From a virus: DNA of 23,562 bases. The DNA lies in IMG/VR virus record IMGVR_UViG_3300025280_000177, positions 1-23,562 of that record; one strand, written 5' to 3'. Below the pieces are notes generated by a model that was not told where the DNA came from, searched no databases, and saw nothing but the letters and a program-made list of their open reading frames with translations. Position numbers and translations under genes: made by a program. Shown here one piece after another: positions 1 through 8,190 of this stretch (positions are counted from its first letter, which is position 1; every line of letters starts with the position of its first letter).

Positions 1-2
1 GA

Positions 3-575
3 ATGGGGCTGGTCAAACTAGGCAACATGCTTGGCAAGTTAAGTATGGAAGAGGCCAGAGAAATACGGGACGAATACGACGAGAAGGTTCCTTTTATACG
101 TACATTGGCATCTACTGTAATGAAACATGCTTCTTCTCAGAAAGAATTACACACCCTGATGGGACGCAAGTGCAGATTTCCCATGAGAGATAAAGGGTTC
201 CGCGCCAAGATATCCCCTGTCCACGTGGATAAGCTGGAAGAAAGATGGCGTGATATAATTGCCACACCTGAAGCCGAGCGGCAGGAATACTGGAGGGACC
301 ATGACCCTGATAAGTACCAGGTCGCGTTCACGTTTAAGGCACTTAACCGATTAATTCAAGCCTCCAGTGCGGACCAGACCAAGAAAGCTATGCAGGACTG
401 TATGGGAAGTGGGTACATACCAATGCTTACGGTTCATGACGAGTTGTGCTTTTCCATTGAGGATGACACTCAGATCGAAAGTATTAAATTATTAATGGAG
501 AACTGTGTGACGGATATGAAGATACCGTCACGGGTTGATGTCGGTATAGGAGAAAACTGGGGGGATGCGAAGTAG
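3..575 (+). CDS. DNA polymerase family A, C-terminal fragment (5' end outside window)
   Basis: This is the end of a replicative family A (Pol I/T7-type) DNA polymerase. The frame is open to the left edge, so the Met at position 3 is internal. The first residues (GLVKLGNMLG) align with the segment just after motif B (the O-helix of the fingers). Residues about 115-130 (NRLIQASSADQTKKAM) match the conserved helix before motif C. Residues 144-147 are VHDE, the motif C catalytic carboxylate that binds metal in the palm domain. Between them, about residues 60-110 form a charged insertion typical of phage polymerases. The exonuclease and most of the fingers lie outside the window. It is the only plus-strand gene here, and its TAG stop abuts the stop of the convergent late operon. 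The family call is firm; the phage lineage cannot be told from this fragment. Confidence 0.93.
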   Translation: MGLVKLGNMLGKLSMEEAREIRDEYDEKVPFIRTLASTVMKHASSQKELHTLMGRKCRFPMRDKGFRAKISPVHVDKLEERWRDIIATPEAERQEYWRDHDPDKYQVAFTFKALNRLIQASSADQTKKAMQDCMGSGYIPMLTVHDELCFSIEDDTQIESIKLLMENCVTDMKIPSRVDVGIGENWGDAK

Positions 576-866
576 TTAGTGGCCTTTTGAAAAAGGTATC
601 CATTGGTTTCCGGTACCAACAGTACAGGAAAGTGAATCCACTCCCGTAAGGACCAAGGTCCATGATCCTTCGTCAGATACAAACAATTCAAAGAGATATT
701 TATTATTAGGAGGGGCAATCAGACCTTGCCAAGTTAAATGTTCTTGGGCTTCTGAGGCCAATAGAGCCACAAAATAATCTCTAGGTACTCTTGGATGGTT
801 TAAACAGGGACTTATTGCCCAGGCAAAGGAGGGGAACATGACCAACAAAAAGGCCAGCCACTTCAT
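576..866 (-). CDS. small secreted protein, 96 aa, with signal peptide
   Basis: This is the last gene of the minus-strand operon. The ATG at 866 is chosen over the longer GTG form at 878 because it puts a classic type I signal peptide at the N-terminus: MKWLAFLLVMFPSFAWA with an AWA cleavage site near residue 17. The upstream gene's TAG lies only a few bases before it. The mature part has two cysteines (C21 and C81), which could form a disulfide in the periplasm. No lipobox is seen, because AISPC does not fit. The pattern of a GL segment, an ELFVSDEGSWT stretch, a Cys and a final G-x-x-W recalls small secreted proteins of unknown function that I associate with alphaproteobacteria and their phages. 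The position after the endolysin-type gene suggests lysis or envelope work, but this is inference. It is not a recognisable spanin. Confidence 0.75.
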   Translation of the reverse strand: MKWLAFLLVMFPSFAWAISPCLNHPRVPRDYFVALLASEAQEHLTWQGLIAPPNNKYLFELFVSDEGSWTLVLTGVDSLSCTVGTGNQWIPFSKGH

Positions 867-870
867 TGTC

Positions 871-1056
871 CTATCCACTTGTAATGGGGGGGTCTGTAGA
901 TTTAGGAGTTATACTACCAATCCCCTCACTCGCCATATTAAGATACTCGTTTGGATCCACCCTACGGCTGGCAGCCAGGGAAACAATGGCTTGCCGAATG
1001 GGGATCCCACCGGAAGTAGCCACCTGTTGTGCAGTCTCTGGGCTTTGATATGCCAT
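871..1056 (-). CDS. hypothetical protein, 61 aa
   Basis: The product is not recognised. The ATG at 1056 is preferred over an upstream in-frame ATG at 1089. It follows the TAG of the zinc-ribbon gene by one base and has an AAGGAG Shine-Dalgarno sequence at 1069-1074, whereas the longer form would run inside the zinc-ribbon coding sequence. The protein begins MAYQSPETAQQVATSGG and contains a plausible helix (PIRQAIVSLAASRRVDP) followed by a disordered, Pro/Thr/Ser-rich C-terminus. It has no signal peptide, membrane segment or cysteines. It is sandwiched between the zinc-ribbon gene and the secreted-protein gene, so it is probably co-translated with both. Its reality rests on the strong ribosome-binding site and the tight stop/start spacing rather than on homology. 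Confidence 0.62.
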   Translation of the reverse strand: MAYQSPETAQQVATSGGIPIRQAIVSLAASRRVDPNEYLNMASEGIGSITPKSTDPPITSG

Positions 1057-1057
1057 A

Positions 1058-1228
1058 CTAAGATCTTTCTCCTTGGCAGCAGTCTCCATCCGCTATGCAC
1101 TTGCAATCAGCGCATTGGTAATGACCATGGACAAAGATTTTTGGTTTATCGCAGCCGCACTTAGGACAAACTGGACCAGGTCCTCCCGTCGAAGCGGCGA
1201 GCGCTATTTCTGTTTCTAGTTCCGACAT
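1058..1228 (-). CDS. zinc-ribbon microprotein, 56 aa, overlapping the M15 peptidase gene
   Basis: This short gene was found by translating the minus strand directly. It begins MSELETEIALAAS and then carries a compact metal-binding fold: C21-P-K-C24, an H34-G-H36-Y-Q-C39 stretch, C39-A-D-C42, then C44 and a final C50-C51 pair. The two CxxC knuckles 14 residues apart are the hallmark of a zinc ribbon. Its first 68 bases overlap the 3' end of the M15 peptidase gene in another frame, and its TAG is one base before the start of the 61-aa gene. The ordered cysteines, the absence of internal stops and the fit into the gene chain argue that it is real. Zinc ribbons of this size usually bind nucleic acid or protein, but no specific role can be assigned. 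No strong Shine-Dalgarno sequence precedes the ATG, so translation may be coupled to the peptidase gene. Confidence 0.8.
   Translation of the reverse strand: MSELETEIALAASTGGPGPVCPKCGCDKPKIFVHGHYQCADCKCIADGDCCQGERS
1069..1074 (-). promoter_or_regulatory. Shine-Dalgarno AAGGAG that sets the start of the 61-aa gene
   Basis: On the minus strand AAGGAG lies 12 bases before the ATG at 1056, inside the last codons of the zinc-ribbon gene. It decides the start at 1056 over the in-frame ATG at 1089. Confidence 0.6.
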
Positions 1229-1607
1229 AACTGCAATGCACCCATCCTGAGTGGGGTTCCCCTTCCTTGTAAAATTCCAGTATCAATTGATCGTAAGTTA
1301 GCTCATTAATAATCAATCGTGCCACATCTATGTTCGGTATTCCCGGAACCTCGAAGTCAACCGCTTGACCAATTATATGCTGTGACCTGTCCGAGGACCC
1401 TAGTAACTGGTTAAGATCTATACACCTGTAACCACTTGAGGGAGTAAAGGGGCGACCATAGTGCGTCCTCACCGGCTCAAGAATATTGGTGCATACTTCC
1501 TTCAGGTTCTTTATCGACTCCTCATCTGGTGTGTTGTCTATTCCGTTTCGTGTTGCCGTCTGCGACTTGGTTAACTCCCATAGGGAGAAGTGGTCGGATA
1601 GTTTCAT
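1161..1607 (-). CDS. peptidase M15 family endolysin-type enzyme (murein peptidase), 148 aa
   Basis: This is a single-domain zinc peptidase of the M15 (D-Ala-D-Ala carboxypeptidase / L-Ala-D-Glu endopeptidase) type, predicted to cut peptidoglycan peptides at lysis. Visible landmarks are SSGYR at residues 57-61, the S-x-H-x(6)-D signature with H77 (RSQHIIG) and D84 (AVDFE), and WVHCS with H124. H77, D84 and H124 are the expected zinc ligands. The length is normal for a stand-alone phage M15 enzyme. There is no signal peptide, so release would need a holin or membrane lesion. The ATG at 1607 overlaps the TGA of the 1213-aa virion gene (ATGA), implying coupled translation. Because the operon ends with lysis-type small genes, cell lysis is more likely than virion-borne wall degradation, although the latter is possible. 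Confidence 0.92.
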   Translation of the reverse strand: MKLSDHFSLWELTKSQTATRNGIDNTPDEESIKNLKEVCTNILEPVRTHYGRPFTPSSGYRCIDLNQLLGSSDRSQHIIGQAVDFEVPGIPNIDVARLIINELTYDQLILEFYKEGEPHSGWVHCSYVGTRNRNSARRFDGRTWSSLS

Positions 1608-4600
1608 GTGATCATTGGATCTCCAGTTAATTTAGCTTCCTCCCTTGCGGCTAATACCCGTATGGCTCTTTGTTCAGGTGTTTCCTGTGCTTGTGCCTGT
1701 GCTACTTGAGCAAGAGCTTGAGGAGGAGCAGCTTGAGCGGGGGGGATTCCAAGTCCGCTCCTAACTTGGGCTGGTAGTCCTTGAACAGCCGGCCCTATTT
1801 CCTCAGATGTTTCCTTGAGGAACTCCATCCCAGGTTGGATTATTTCCTCACTAATTGTTTCTCGCGTGTCAGCGGAGGGTTGTAACTGAGACAGTGTCAT
1901 TAATCGAGCTTCTTGGGCAACACGTTCACGTATCTCCATCATTAATGGACTAGCTTGGTCCACATCTGCACCAGCCCTTAACCCTTGTTGATACAGTCGT
2001 CTTCCACCTTTAAGCCCCATTACTCCTGCTTGGTATCGGGGTTTTAGTAAACTGTTTAACAGCCATTTTTGGCGTAGAACGCGGCCCATGGTAAAGATAG
2101 CCAAGGCTTCTCCCATGAAGTGAAGAGGTTCCGTGACCAATCTAAAACCAGCACCAGCAGCAAACGCGGCGGGGGCCAACCCGGTCTTGCTTCTTAGAGA
2201 ACTATCAGAAATACGTTCCCCAAGCTTGGAGAATTGTATAAGGCTATCCACCGTGTCCTGACCCAATATTTTAGACAGGGACCCTGTGCCGTGGGAATCT
2301 GTTTTACCATTTAGATTCTGGATCGTCCTCCGCATGGCATTGCCCCATGAACCTGAAGCAATTGCATCTGGGGTAATACCTTCTGGGAAAGAAGTAGACA
2401 CGATCCGCGCCATAACAGCATCTTTAAAACCACCAGCGGCCTCCAATTTGGGGATGCCAAATTCATTCACCAAACGGTCATAGTGATTTGGATTGGCTAT
2501 AACGGATTCTACCAGATCGTCAGCATTCTGTAGTCGTCCCGTCCGTACAGCTTGGAACAACTTGTCGTCACTTTGACGAATTGATTCTTTAAGAATCCCC
2601 TGAAGATTGGCGATCTCATCTGCAATGGGTCGTTCCCCTACCGCCGTTGCCGCTCTTTGTCGGATAGCCGCCGCATCTCCTCTTAGAATTTGAGCGGTAG
2701 CATTGGCGAACTCCGTTTTACCAAAGCCCACCATGTGATAGTCCTTGAACAGACTTCTCATAGCGTCTGCGTTTTGCTTGCCGAATAGAGAGGTCTGAAG
2801 GCCCTCTCCTAATTCATCAAAACTCTGGGCGAATTTACCAGGGTCAAATGCCCCAAATCGGCTGGATGCTAGAGAGTTTTGTTCTAACCATTCTCTGGCT
2901 AATGAATCTCGGAAAGCGTTCCGTACATCTATGGGCTTGGCTCTTGCTTCCGCCATGTTTGCGTACTTGCCCATCATACGCATAAATTCACCTTGGACTT
3001 GTTTTCGGTATGGATCCATTTTGCCAAACTTGTCTGGCGCTAGATCTTCTATAAAAGCGGGGAGTCTTGGGAGCAACTCGTCACTTATTTGTGCGCTTTC
3101 TAAAAGCTTATTCGCTGCTCTTATTTGACCAGCGTCCACCAACGCGGCGGCTTCTCTGAAGACGGGGGCCTTGGCCTTTGTCAACCCTTCCATAGAGCGT
3201 CCCGTGGGGGTAATAAGTTTCAGGTAGTAATTCAGTTTCGCTGGGTTTCCAGGCTCAATAAGGGTTTCAAGAACTGGTTTTCCACCCACAAATAACCTTT
3301 CCTTAATGTTTTTATCCAGAGCTTCAGCCGCCCCGTCCTTAAACCTTTTTATTCCAGAAGCATGAACCTTGTTGGCTTTTTGCCAAATTCGTATTGCATC
3401 ATCAAATTGTGCGGCTAATGCTGGATCCCACACTGGGCCAGCAGGATTCATCCCCGCCATAGCAGTTCCTTGGGGAGTTCTTAGATATGCCAATCCTTCC
3501 AGGCGATTTGTTATTGTATTATTTATTGAATCTATGAGATCTCCAAAATGTTTATCGGTTATTCCGGGCATTAAGGTAGGATCCTTCGATTTCGTCCGAA
3601 GGGCCGCACGCAAGGAAGTAAGCTCATTTAACGTAAAACTGTCTTTACCTCTGATATACTGAAGCAGTCCTGATCTAAATGTATCTCCAAGCGCAGCACT
3701 TTGTGCTTTGTCAGATTCCATATTTCTAATGACGTTTTTCATAGGTGCTGCATTAAACGTACCTACGTTTACTCCTCCTGGTCGTTTAATAATTTGACCA
3801 GGTATTATACCAAGTTCTGCTTTGGCCGCAGAATTTAAGGTGTCTACCCAGTCAGCCTTATGAACTTTTCCAGTAGCATCTTTCCAAGGTACGCCTTGCT
3901 TGATCTCTCTTCCTTGATAAGACCATCGTCTTACTACTGTAGGTGCCACACTACCAGGAAGTATAAGGGCCTTAAATGCGTCGTCCACTTTGGAATAATA
4001 ATGAGCGGAATCCTGCTCGAACATCCGTGCAGCTTGGTTTATGCCTTGTTCAAACTGGACATCCAGACTTCCCGGTTTGTACATCTTGAGTAGAATATCA
4101 AACTCGTTGTCTATGACTTTTTTGAGATGTTGATCCGCAAGACGAAGAGCTTCGTCGGCATCGGCGTTTTTCATGCGGTTATTTATTTCCCGGCTAATAA
4201 TTTCGGCTTGACGTTGCAGACCACTTTTCGCTTCTGCTTGTGAAATAGCACCCCCGTAATAATCTTTTAGTAATTGATCCACATATTTACGGTTCAGTTC
4301 CGCTGCTTTGCGGTTCGGGAAGATACCCTCATAGATCGCCTGTAAACGACCCGTGATGGCTTTGCCGCTGACTTCACTTATAGTGGGACGTGCTCCTCCT
4401 TTTACTGAACGGCGAAGCTGAGTTTTCGCTTCTTCCCGTGCCATTAGTTCCGCACCTTTGCGACCCATCCCTCTAGCCATAAGTTCCTCTATCCTAGCTG
4501 CATCTGGCCGTGGACCAGGACCCTTGATAAGACGACGGCCTAACCCCCAAATGCCGCGTGTTATTCCTTCCCCCAAGCCATACAGAACTCCAGTAATGGC

Positions 4601-5245
4601 CATGTCTCCGTACACTTCCTTATCGGACTGTAGTTGAAGACCTTCATATTTCTTTTCAATAAGTTCATCAATCCCTCTGCCACCGGCACCCGCCGCTGCC
4701 ATGAGAAGCATTCCAGGGCCAATGCCCACTCCGCTGAACATAAGTCCAGCCCCTAAAGCAAGCCCCAGAGGTCCGGCTTCTTGGCCGCCCAATCGAGACA
4801 GGTCATAGACCGAGAAGCCTTTCTCGTTGACGCGGATCGTACCTTCTTGCGGGAGATTGTATTGGTTCTTTAACTCTGGGGATATCTTATCGAGCAAAAG
4901 AAAAAAATCATCGTGGCCTACTTGCTCATAAGTGCCTGGACCAAATGTTTGTTCCAACCGGAGAGCACGTTCATCATCTCTATCCGCTCTACCGTAAAAG
5001 AACTGAAAGCCGTGGTCCTGTACTTCACCCTCATTAGTAGGGACGGGTACTTCGACTGCTTCTTGCTCTATTTCTTCTTTAGGAGCGGCCCTAATTATCC
5101 GTTCGGATAGGTCAGGGAAATCACTTGGGGTTGCTGATTGAAGAACCGTTGTCTGAATAGCTAGTAACTCTTCCTTAGTTGGTTCATCCCCAGCTATCTC
5201 AAAATCTACAAACCCATCTGGTGTTTCAACATTAATAAAGCCCAT
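1604..5245 (-). CDS. large putative internal virion protein, 1213 aa
   Basis: This is a very long virion-type protein without a recognised enzymatic motif. The N-terminus (about 1-30) has a short acidic module with VETPDGFVDFEIAGDEPT. An acidic linker follows, and near residues 157-190 there is a Gly/Ala-rich hydrophobic stretch (GPLGLALGAGLMFSGVGIG) that could insert in a membrane. The long middle is charged, Lys/Arg/Glu-rich and probably mostly helical. The C-terminus is Ala/Gln/Pro-rich (PPAQAAPPQALAQVAQAQAQ) before a helical tail. Its size and its place just before the lysis genes recall the largest ejected core protein of T7-like phages (gp16, about 1300 aa), but no lytic transglycosylase motif was seen. 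The start at 5245 follows the TGA of the preceding gene by 8 bases and has only a weak ribosome-binding site. The call as structural or ejected is inference from context. Confidence 0.7.
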   Translation of the reverse strand: MGFINVETPDGFVDFEIAGDEPTKEELLAIQTTVLQSATPSDFPDLSERIIRAAPKEEIEQEAVEVPVPTNEGEVQDHGFQFFYGRADRDDERALRLEQTFGPGTYEQVGHDDFFLLLDKISPELKNQYNLPQEGTIRVNEKGFSVYDLSRLGGQEAGPLGLALGAGLMFSGVGIGPGMLLMAAAGAGGRGIDELIEKKYEGLQLQSDKEVYGDMAITGVLYGLGEGITRGIWGLGRRLIKGPGPRPDAARIEELMARGMGRKGAELMAREEAKTQLRRSVKGGARPTISEVSGKAITGRLQAIYEGIFPNRKAAELNRKYVDQLLKDYYGGAISQAEAKSGLQRQAEIISREINNRMKNADADEALRLADQHLKKVIDNEFDILLKMYKPGSLDVQFEQGINQAARMFEQDSAHYYSKVDDAFKALILPGSVAPTVVRRWSYQGREIKQGVPWKDATGKVHKADWVDTLNSAAKAELGIIPGQIIKRPGGVNVGTFNAAPMKNVIRNMESDKAQSAALGDTFRSGLLQYIRGKDSFTLNELTSLRAALRTKSKDPTLMPGITDKHFGDLIDSINNTITNRLEGLAYLRTPQGTAMAGMNPAGPVWDPALAAQFDDAIRIWQKANKVHASGIKRFKDGAAEALDKNIKERLFVGGKPVLETLIEPGNPAKLNYYLKLITPTGRSMEGLTKAKAPVFREAAALVDAGQIRAANKLLESAQISDELLPRLPAFIEDLAPDKFGKMDPYRKQVQGEFMRMMGKYANMAEARAKPIDVRNAFRDSLAREWLEQNSLASSRFGAFDPGKFAQSFDELGEGLQTSLFGKQNADAMRSLFKDYHMVGFGKTEFANATAQILRGDAAAIRQRAATAVGERPIADEIANLQGILKESIRQSDDKLFQAVRTGRLQNADDLVESVIANPNHYDRLVNEFGIPKLEAAGGFKDAVMARIVSTSFPEGITPDAIASGSWGNAMRRTIQNLNGKTDSHGTGSLSKILGQDTVDSLIQFSKLGERISDSSLRSKTGLAPAAFAAGAGFRLVTEPLHFMGEALAIFTMGRVLRQKWLLNSLLKPRYQAGVMGLKGGRRLYQQGLRAGADVDQASPLMMEIRERVAQEARLMTLSQLQPSADTRETISEEIIQPGMEFLKETSEEIGPAVQGLPAQVRSGLGIPPAQAAPPQALAQVAQAQAQETPEQRAIRVLAAREEAKLTGDPMIT

Positions 5246-5253
5246 AATCTATC

Positions 5254-8181
5254 TCAATCAGGAGGTTGATAATGCTTAAACATATATCGGGTAACTCCAT
5301 CCTCACCCACTACAGGTTCATACATTAATTCAGTAAACTTGGCAGCTTGTTCAGAAGTTAGTTGTGGTCTATCCACCGTGGCGTATATTCGTTCCGTAGT
5401 CCGTCCTATTCCCTCAAGAGCTTCTTTTCGGATGGGTTCCAGCATGTAGCTAGCACTTCTCTCCGCTCTATCTATATAAATCCCAAATTCTGTTTCGATA
5501 GTATCCATGGTGATTATGGAATTATTATAATTCTTTAAGATTCTATCCCTTATCCTTCCTAATTTGTCCGCAACTATTTGTGGATCAGCAGTAATCATAG
5601 CTCTTCCGCTATAAAGTCCAATTATTTCCCTAGCAAGTTCTCTATCAATATTGGATATATTTTTGGAGCCCTCCCCCAAAATTTCTCTAATAAGCAGATT
5701 GGCTAATTCGTTCTGTTGGGCAATAAATTGTTGGGTTTCTCTGCCTTCTGCTGCGTACTTATCAAATAAAGAGTATTGTCTGCGAATATTTTTTAGACGG
5801 GCTTTTCTGTCTTCCGAAAGTGCTTTCCCATTTTCATCCCTGGCTGCTTCGATATCTGCATCTGTTACCTCACTCATATTCTCAATTTGTTTGCCGTCGC
5901 CGCGACCTATATTAAAGGCATTGTAAAACTTGTTTACGCCAACCTTTAAATAAGTCCCTAAACCAGTAGTCTGTCCGCTTTCAGTAAGGGCAAGGCTTGC
6001 ATCTGTTAGGGCCAACTGGGTGGCATAATCTGCTGTTCTAGTAGCGGCATCGAGGTAGGTTTCTTTTTGGGCCTTGATATATGTATCTGATGGTCCGCCT
6101 TGCTTAGTTGCGCCAATCATGACTCGCATAGATTTAACTGCTTGATCCGCTGCATACTCTGCATCTGCTTCTAGTCTTGCGGCGGCTAGTGCTATACCTT
6201 CTACTTGTCCGTCATAATCTCCGCTGTGAATATCAGCATTACTAAGAAAGAATGAAGTTCCTTTTTTCGCTCGTATATCACCATTTGGCCAAAATACGTC
6301 TTCGGTGGCCACAATCTCCCGTACTTCGCGGCCTTCCTTATCCATGGCACGTTGATGCGCGACATCCCTATCTACGGCCTCAAGTGCATACTTCGCGGCT
6401 GAGATCTCAACTTGTTGTTTGTAAGCTCGACGTTCCTTCTCATCATCGGTAAAGTTATCAATAGTTGCGTATACACCATTGGCTACGTTGGTAATGGCAT
6501 CAGAACTTTGACCAGCCGCAATCGCCATACCCATCTTTACGATGTCCATTCCTTTTTCCCACTCAGACTTGCCTTCGTAGTCTGGCATCGCATCTGTAAA
6601 CCTCTTAATGTAGTCTTCAACTGACGTAACACCAGCTTCCTCGCTTTCCCCAAAAGCTGCTACCACCGCATTTGCTGCTGTTCTATCGTAGGGGAGTCCT
6701 TCTCGTACATCTGGAGGTTCTTCTCCAACAGTGGGTGGAGGAACAGTTTCTAGAGGACGAATAGGAGCGTCTGGCTTTTCGGGGGGTGGTGGAGGTAAGT
6801 CTCGGTCAGTAACCTCCGCTCCTGGCCATAGTTGATCTGGCGCCTTTCTCATAGCCACAATATCTGGTACTCGATGCGCTGTATCTTCAGTACTCCCAGC
6901 GACTACTGGAGCCTCCGCTATGGCTATCTCTTGGTCCCCCACCTCATCCACACGGGCCAAAAGATTTTGAACATATCCGCTTCCCTTACTAGCGGTTAAC
7001 TCTTGAATAAACGCTAATTGTTGATCAGGACTGTCCATCATTCCTTGGTAAGTCCTGAGATCGTCAGCCAATCCTTTCTCCCCTAGAATTGTTACTCTAG
7101 CTTCTTGTTGAGTTAGGGGGCTTGTATCCGCTATTATTTCTTCAGCACGTGTAATGTCAGGCAAATCTGTAACACGGCCTTCTTGAGAAATACCCTGCAT
7201 ACTGGTGGCTTCTTGTGTCTTCTGATTGTAAAATGTCTCTGATATAGCAAGCCGATATTCATCTGGGCTCATATTTTGACCTTCTTCGGTGGCCATGAGT
7301 GCATCAGAGATTTGTCCTAATTCCACGGCGTAGTCTGGTTGAGCCGCTATCATATTGGTGAAGGCCCTAGTCTTTCCCCAGCCCAATGCCTTATCATCCT
7401 GTTTCTCAAACAGAAAACCAATCGAATTTCTAAGGGTTTTCCCTCCGTGGTATGTCAAGCGGGTCCCCAATTGTCCAAGAAAAAGCGCTACATGCGCTGG
7501 TAGCGAGGCACCCATCTCCGCATACGAAGGAGCACCTTCCCCAAACCAAGACTCTTGTGACACTAAATTTTCTTCAAGAGGCGGGTTCATAGAATGAAGC
7601 CCTGCGTCTACTTCAGCAGAATATGGGAACATCATATTGTACCGAACTTCTGCTGGCGACGTAGTACTTGTTCCTGTTGGGGACCATTGCATATTCCTAA
7701 ATGGCCCTATATCGATGGTTTCAGTCCCTGGTCCACGGGTGGTTGTGGGAGGGAACGCCATTGCGTAGGATTCGTCAGGTGTCGCAGAATCCACATACTC
7801 GTAGCTAGATGCTTTGGGAGTGTCACGAAGACTCGGATCCGCCTTTACCATTCTTCTCCATTCTTCAGGAGTCACGTCAGGATACCCCTGAGGGTATGAA
7901 CCCGTTTCAACTCTCCTCCCTATACCTATTCCTGGTCGATAAGATTGGCTACTCCCATGTGGGTGGGCGTGAGCCGTACCCCCCATATGAAACCGGGCAA
8001 CCCCACCCTGGTTCATGGACAGTGTACCACCGCCCTGTGGACTCATGGCATCCGCCGTTACTGCGTCGATCAAGGGGCTCGAAGAAGAAAGGATTCCGCT
8101 AGCCGCTGGAGGGGTGTCGGCCAACCCCCCACCACGGAACATTTTACGGTTTGCTAATACAGCCTTGATTGCACGTGCCAT
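5254..8181 (-). CDS. putative virion protein, 975 aa, with Gly-rich N-terminal motifs and a proline-rich linker
   Basis: The function is not recognised. The N-terminus carries short Gly-rich motifs (MFRGGGL, then LSMNQGGVARFHMGG, residues about 55-69) of a kind repeated in marine phage virion proteins. Residues about 70-250 are low-complexity and rich in Pro, Ser and Tyr. A proline-rich linker with PPPPPEKPDAP falls near residue 465. The C-terminal 450 residues are Ala/Glu/Lys/Arg-rich and probably helical, with possible coiled coil. The ATG at 8181 has AGGA 8 bases upstream and follows the previous gene's TAG by 9 bases. It lies between the Gln-rich 346-aa protein and the 1213-aa protein and has no catalytic signature. 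An internal or ejection protein, or a large tail-associated protein, are the main alternatives. Confidence 0.7.
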   Translation of the reverse strand: MARAIKAVLANRKMFRGGGLADTPPAASGILSSSSPLIDAVTADAMSPQGGGTLSMNQGGVARFHMGGTAHAHPHGSSQSYRPGIGIGRRVETGSYPQGYPDVTPEEWRRMVKADPSLRDTPKASSYEYVDSATPDESYAMAFPPTTTRGPGTETIDIGPFRNMQWSPTGTSTTSPAEVRYNMMFPYSAEVDAGLHSMNPPLEENLVSQESWFGEGAPSYAEMGASLPAHVALFLGQLGTRLTYHGGKTLRNSIGFLFEKQDDKALGWGKTRAFTNMIAAQPDYAVELGQISDALMATEEGQNMSPDEYRLAISETFYNQKTQEATSMQGISQEGRVTDLPDITRAEEIIADTSPLTQQEARVTILGEKGLADDLRTYQGMMDSPDQQLAFIQELTASKGSGYVQNLLARVDEVGDQEIAIAEAPVVAGSTEDTAHRVPDIVAMRKAPDQLWPGAEVTDRDLPPPPPEKPDAPIRPLETVPPPTVGEEPPDVREGLPYDRTAANAVVAAFGESEEAGVTSVEDYIKRFTDAMPDYEGKSEWEKGMDIVKMGMAIAAGQSSDAITNVANGVYATIDNFTDDEKERRAYKQQVEISAAKYALEAVDRDVAHQRAMDKEGREVREIVATEDVFWPNGDIRAKKGTSFFLSNADIHSGDYDGQVEGIALAAARLEADAEYAADQAVKSMRVMIGATKQGGPSDTYIKAQKETYLDAATRTADYATQLALTDASLALTESGQTTGLGTYLKVGVNKFYNAFNIGRGDGKQIENMSEVTDADIEAARDENGKALSEDRKARLKNIRRQYSLFDKYAAEGRETQQFIAQQNELANLLIREILGEGSKNISNIDRELAREIIGLYSGRAMITADPQIVADKLGRIRDRILKNYNNSIITMDTIETEFGIYIDRAERSASYMLEPIRKEALEGIGRTTERIYATVDRPQLTSEQAAKFTELMYEPVVGEDGVTRYMFKHYQPPD

Positions 8182-8190
8182 TACAAGTTC

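Noticed and set aside
583-596. Short palindrome ccttttgaaaaagg as a possible terminator between convergent genes.
   Set aside because: The stem is only 5-6 A/T-rich pairs with a tiny loop and lies within codons of the secreted-protein gene, too weak to call an intrinsic terminator.
838-1164. Plus-strand ORF of 108 aa with a perfect-looking AAGGAGGGG before its ATG.
   Set aside because: It is antisense to three mutually consistent minus-strand genes (secreted protein, 61-aa protein, zinc ribbon). The apparent Shine-Dalgarno sequence is the complement of signal-peptide codons, and the product has no recognisable features.
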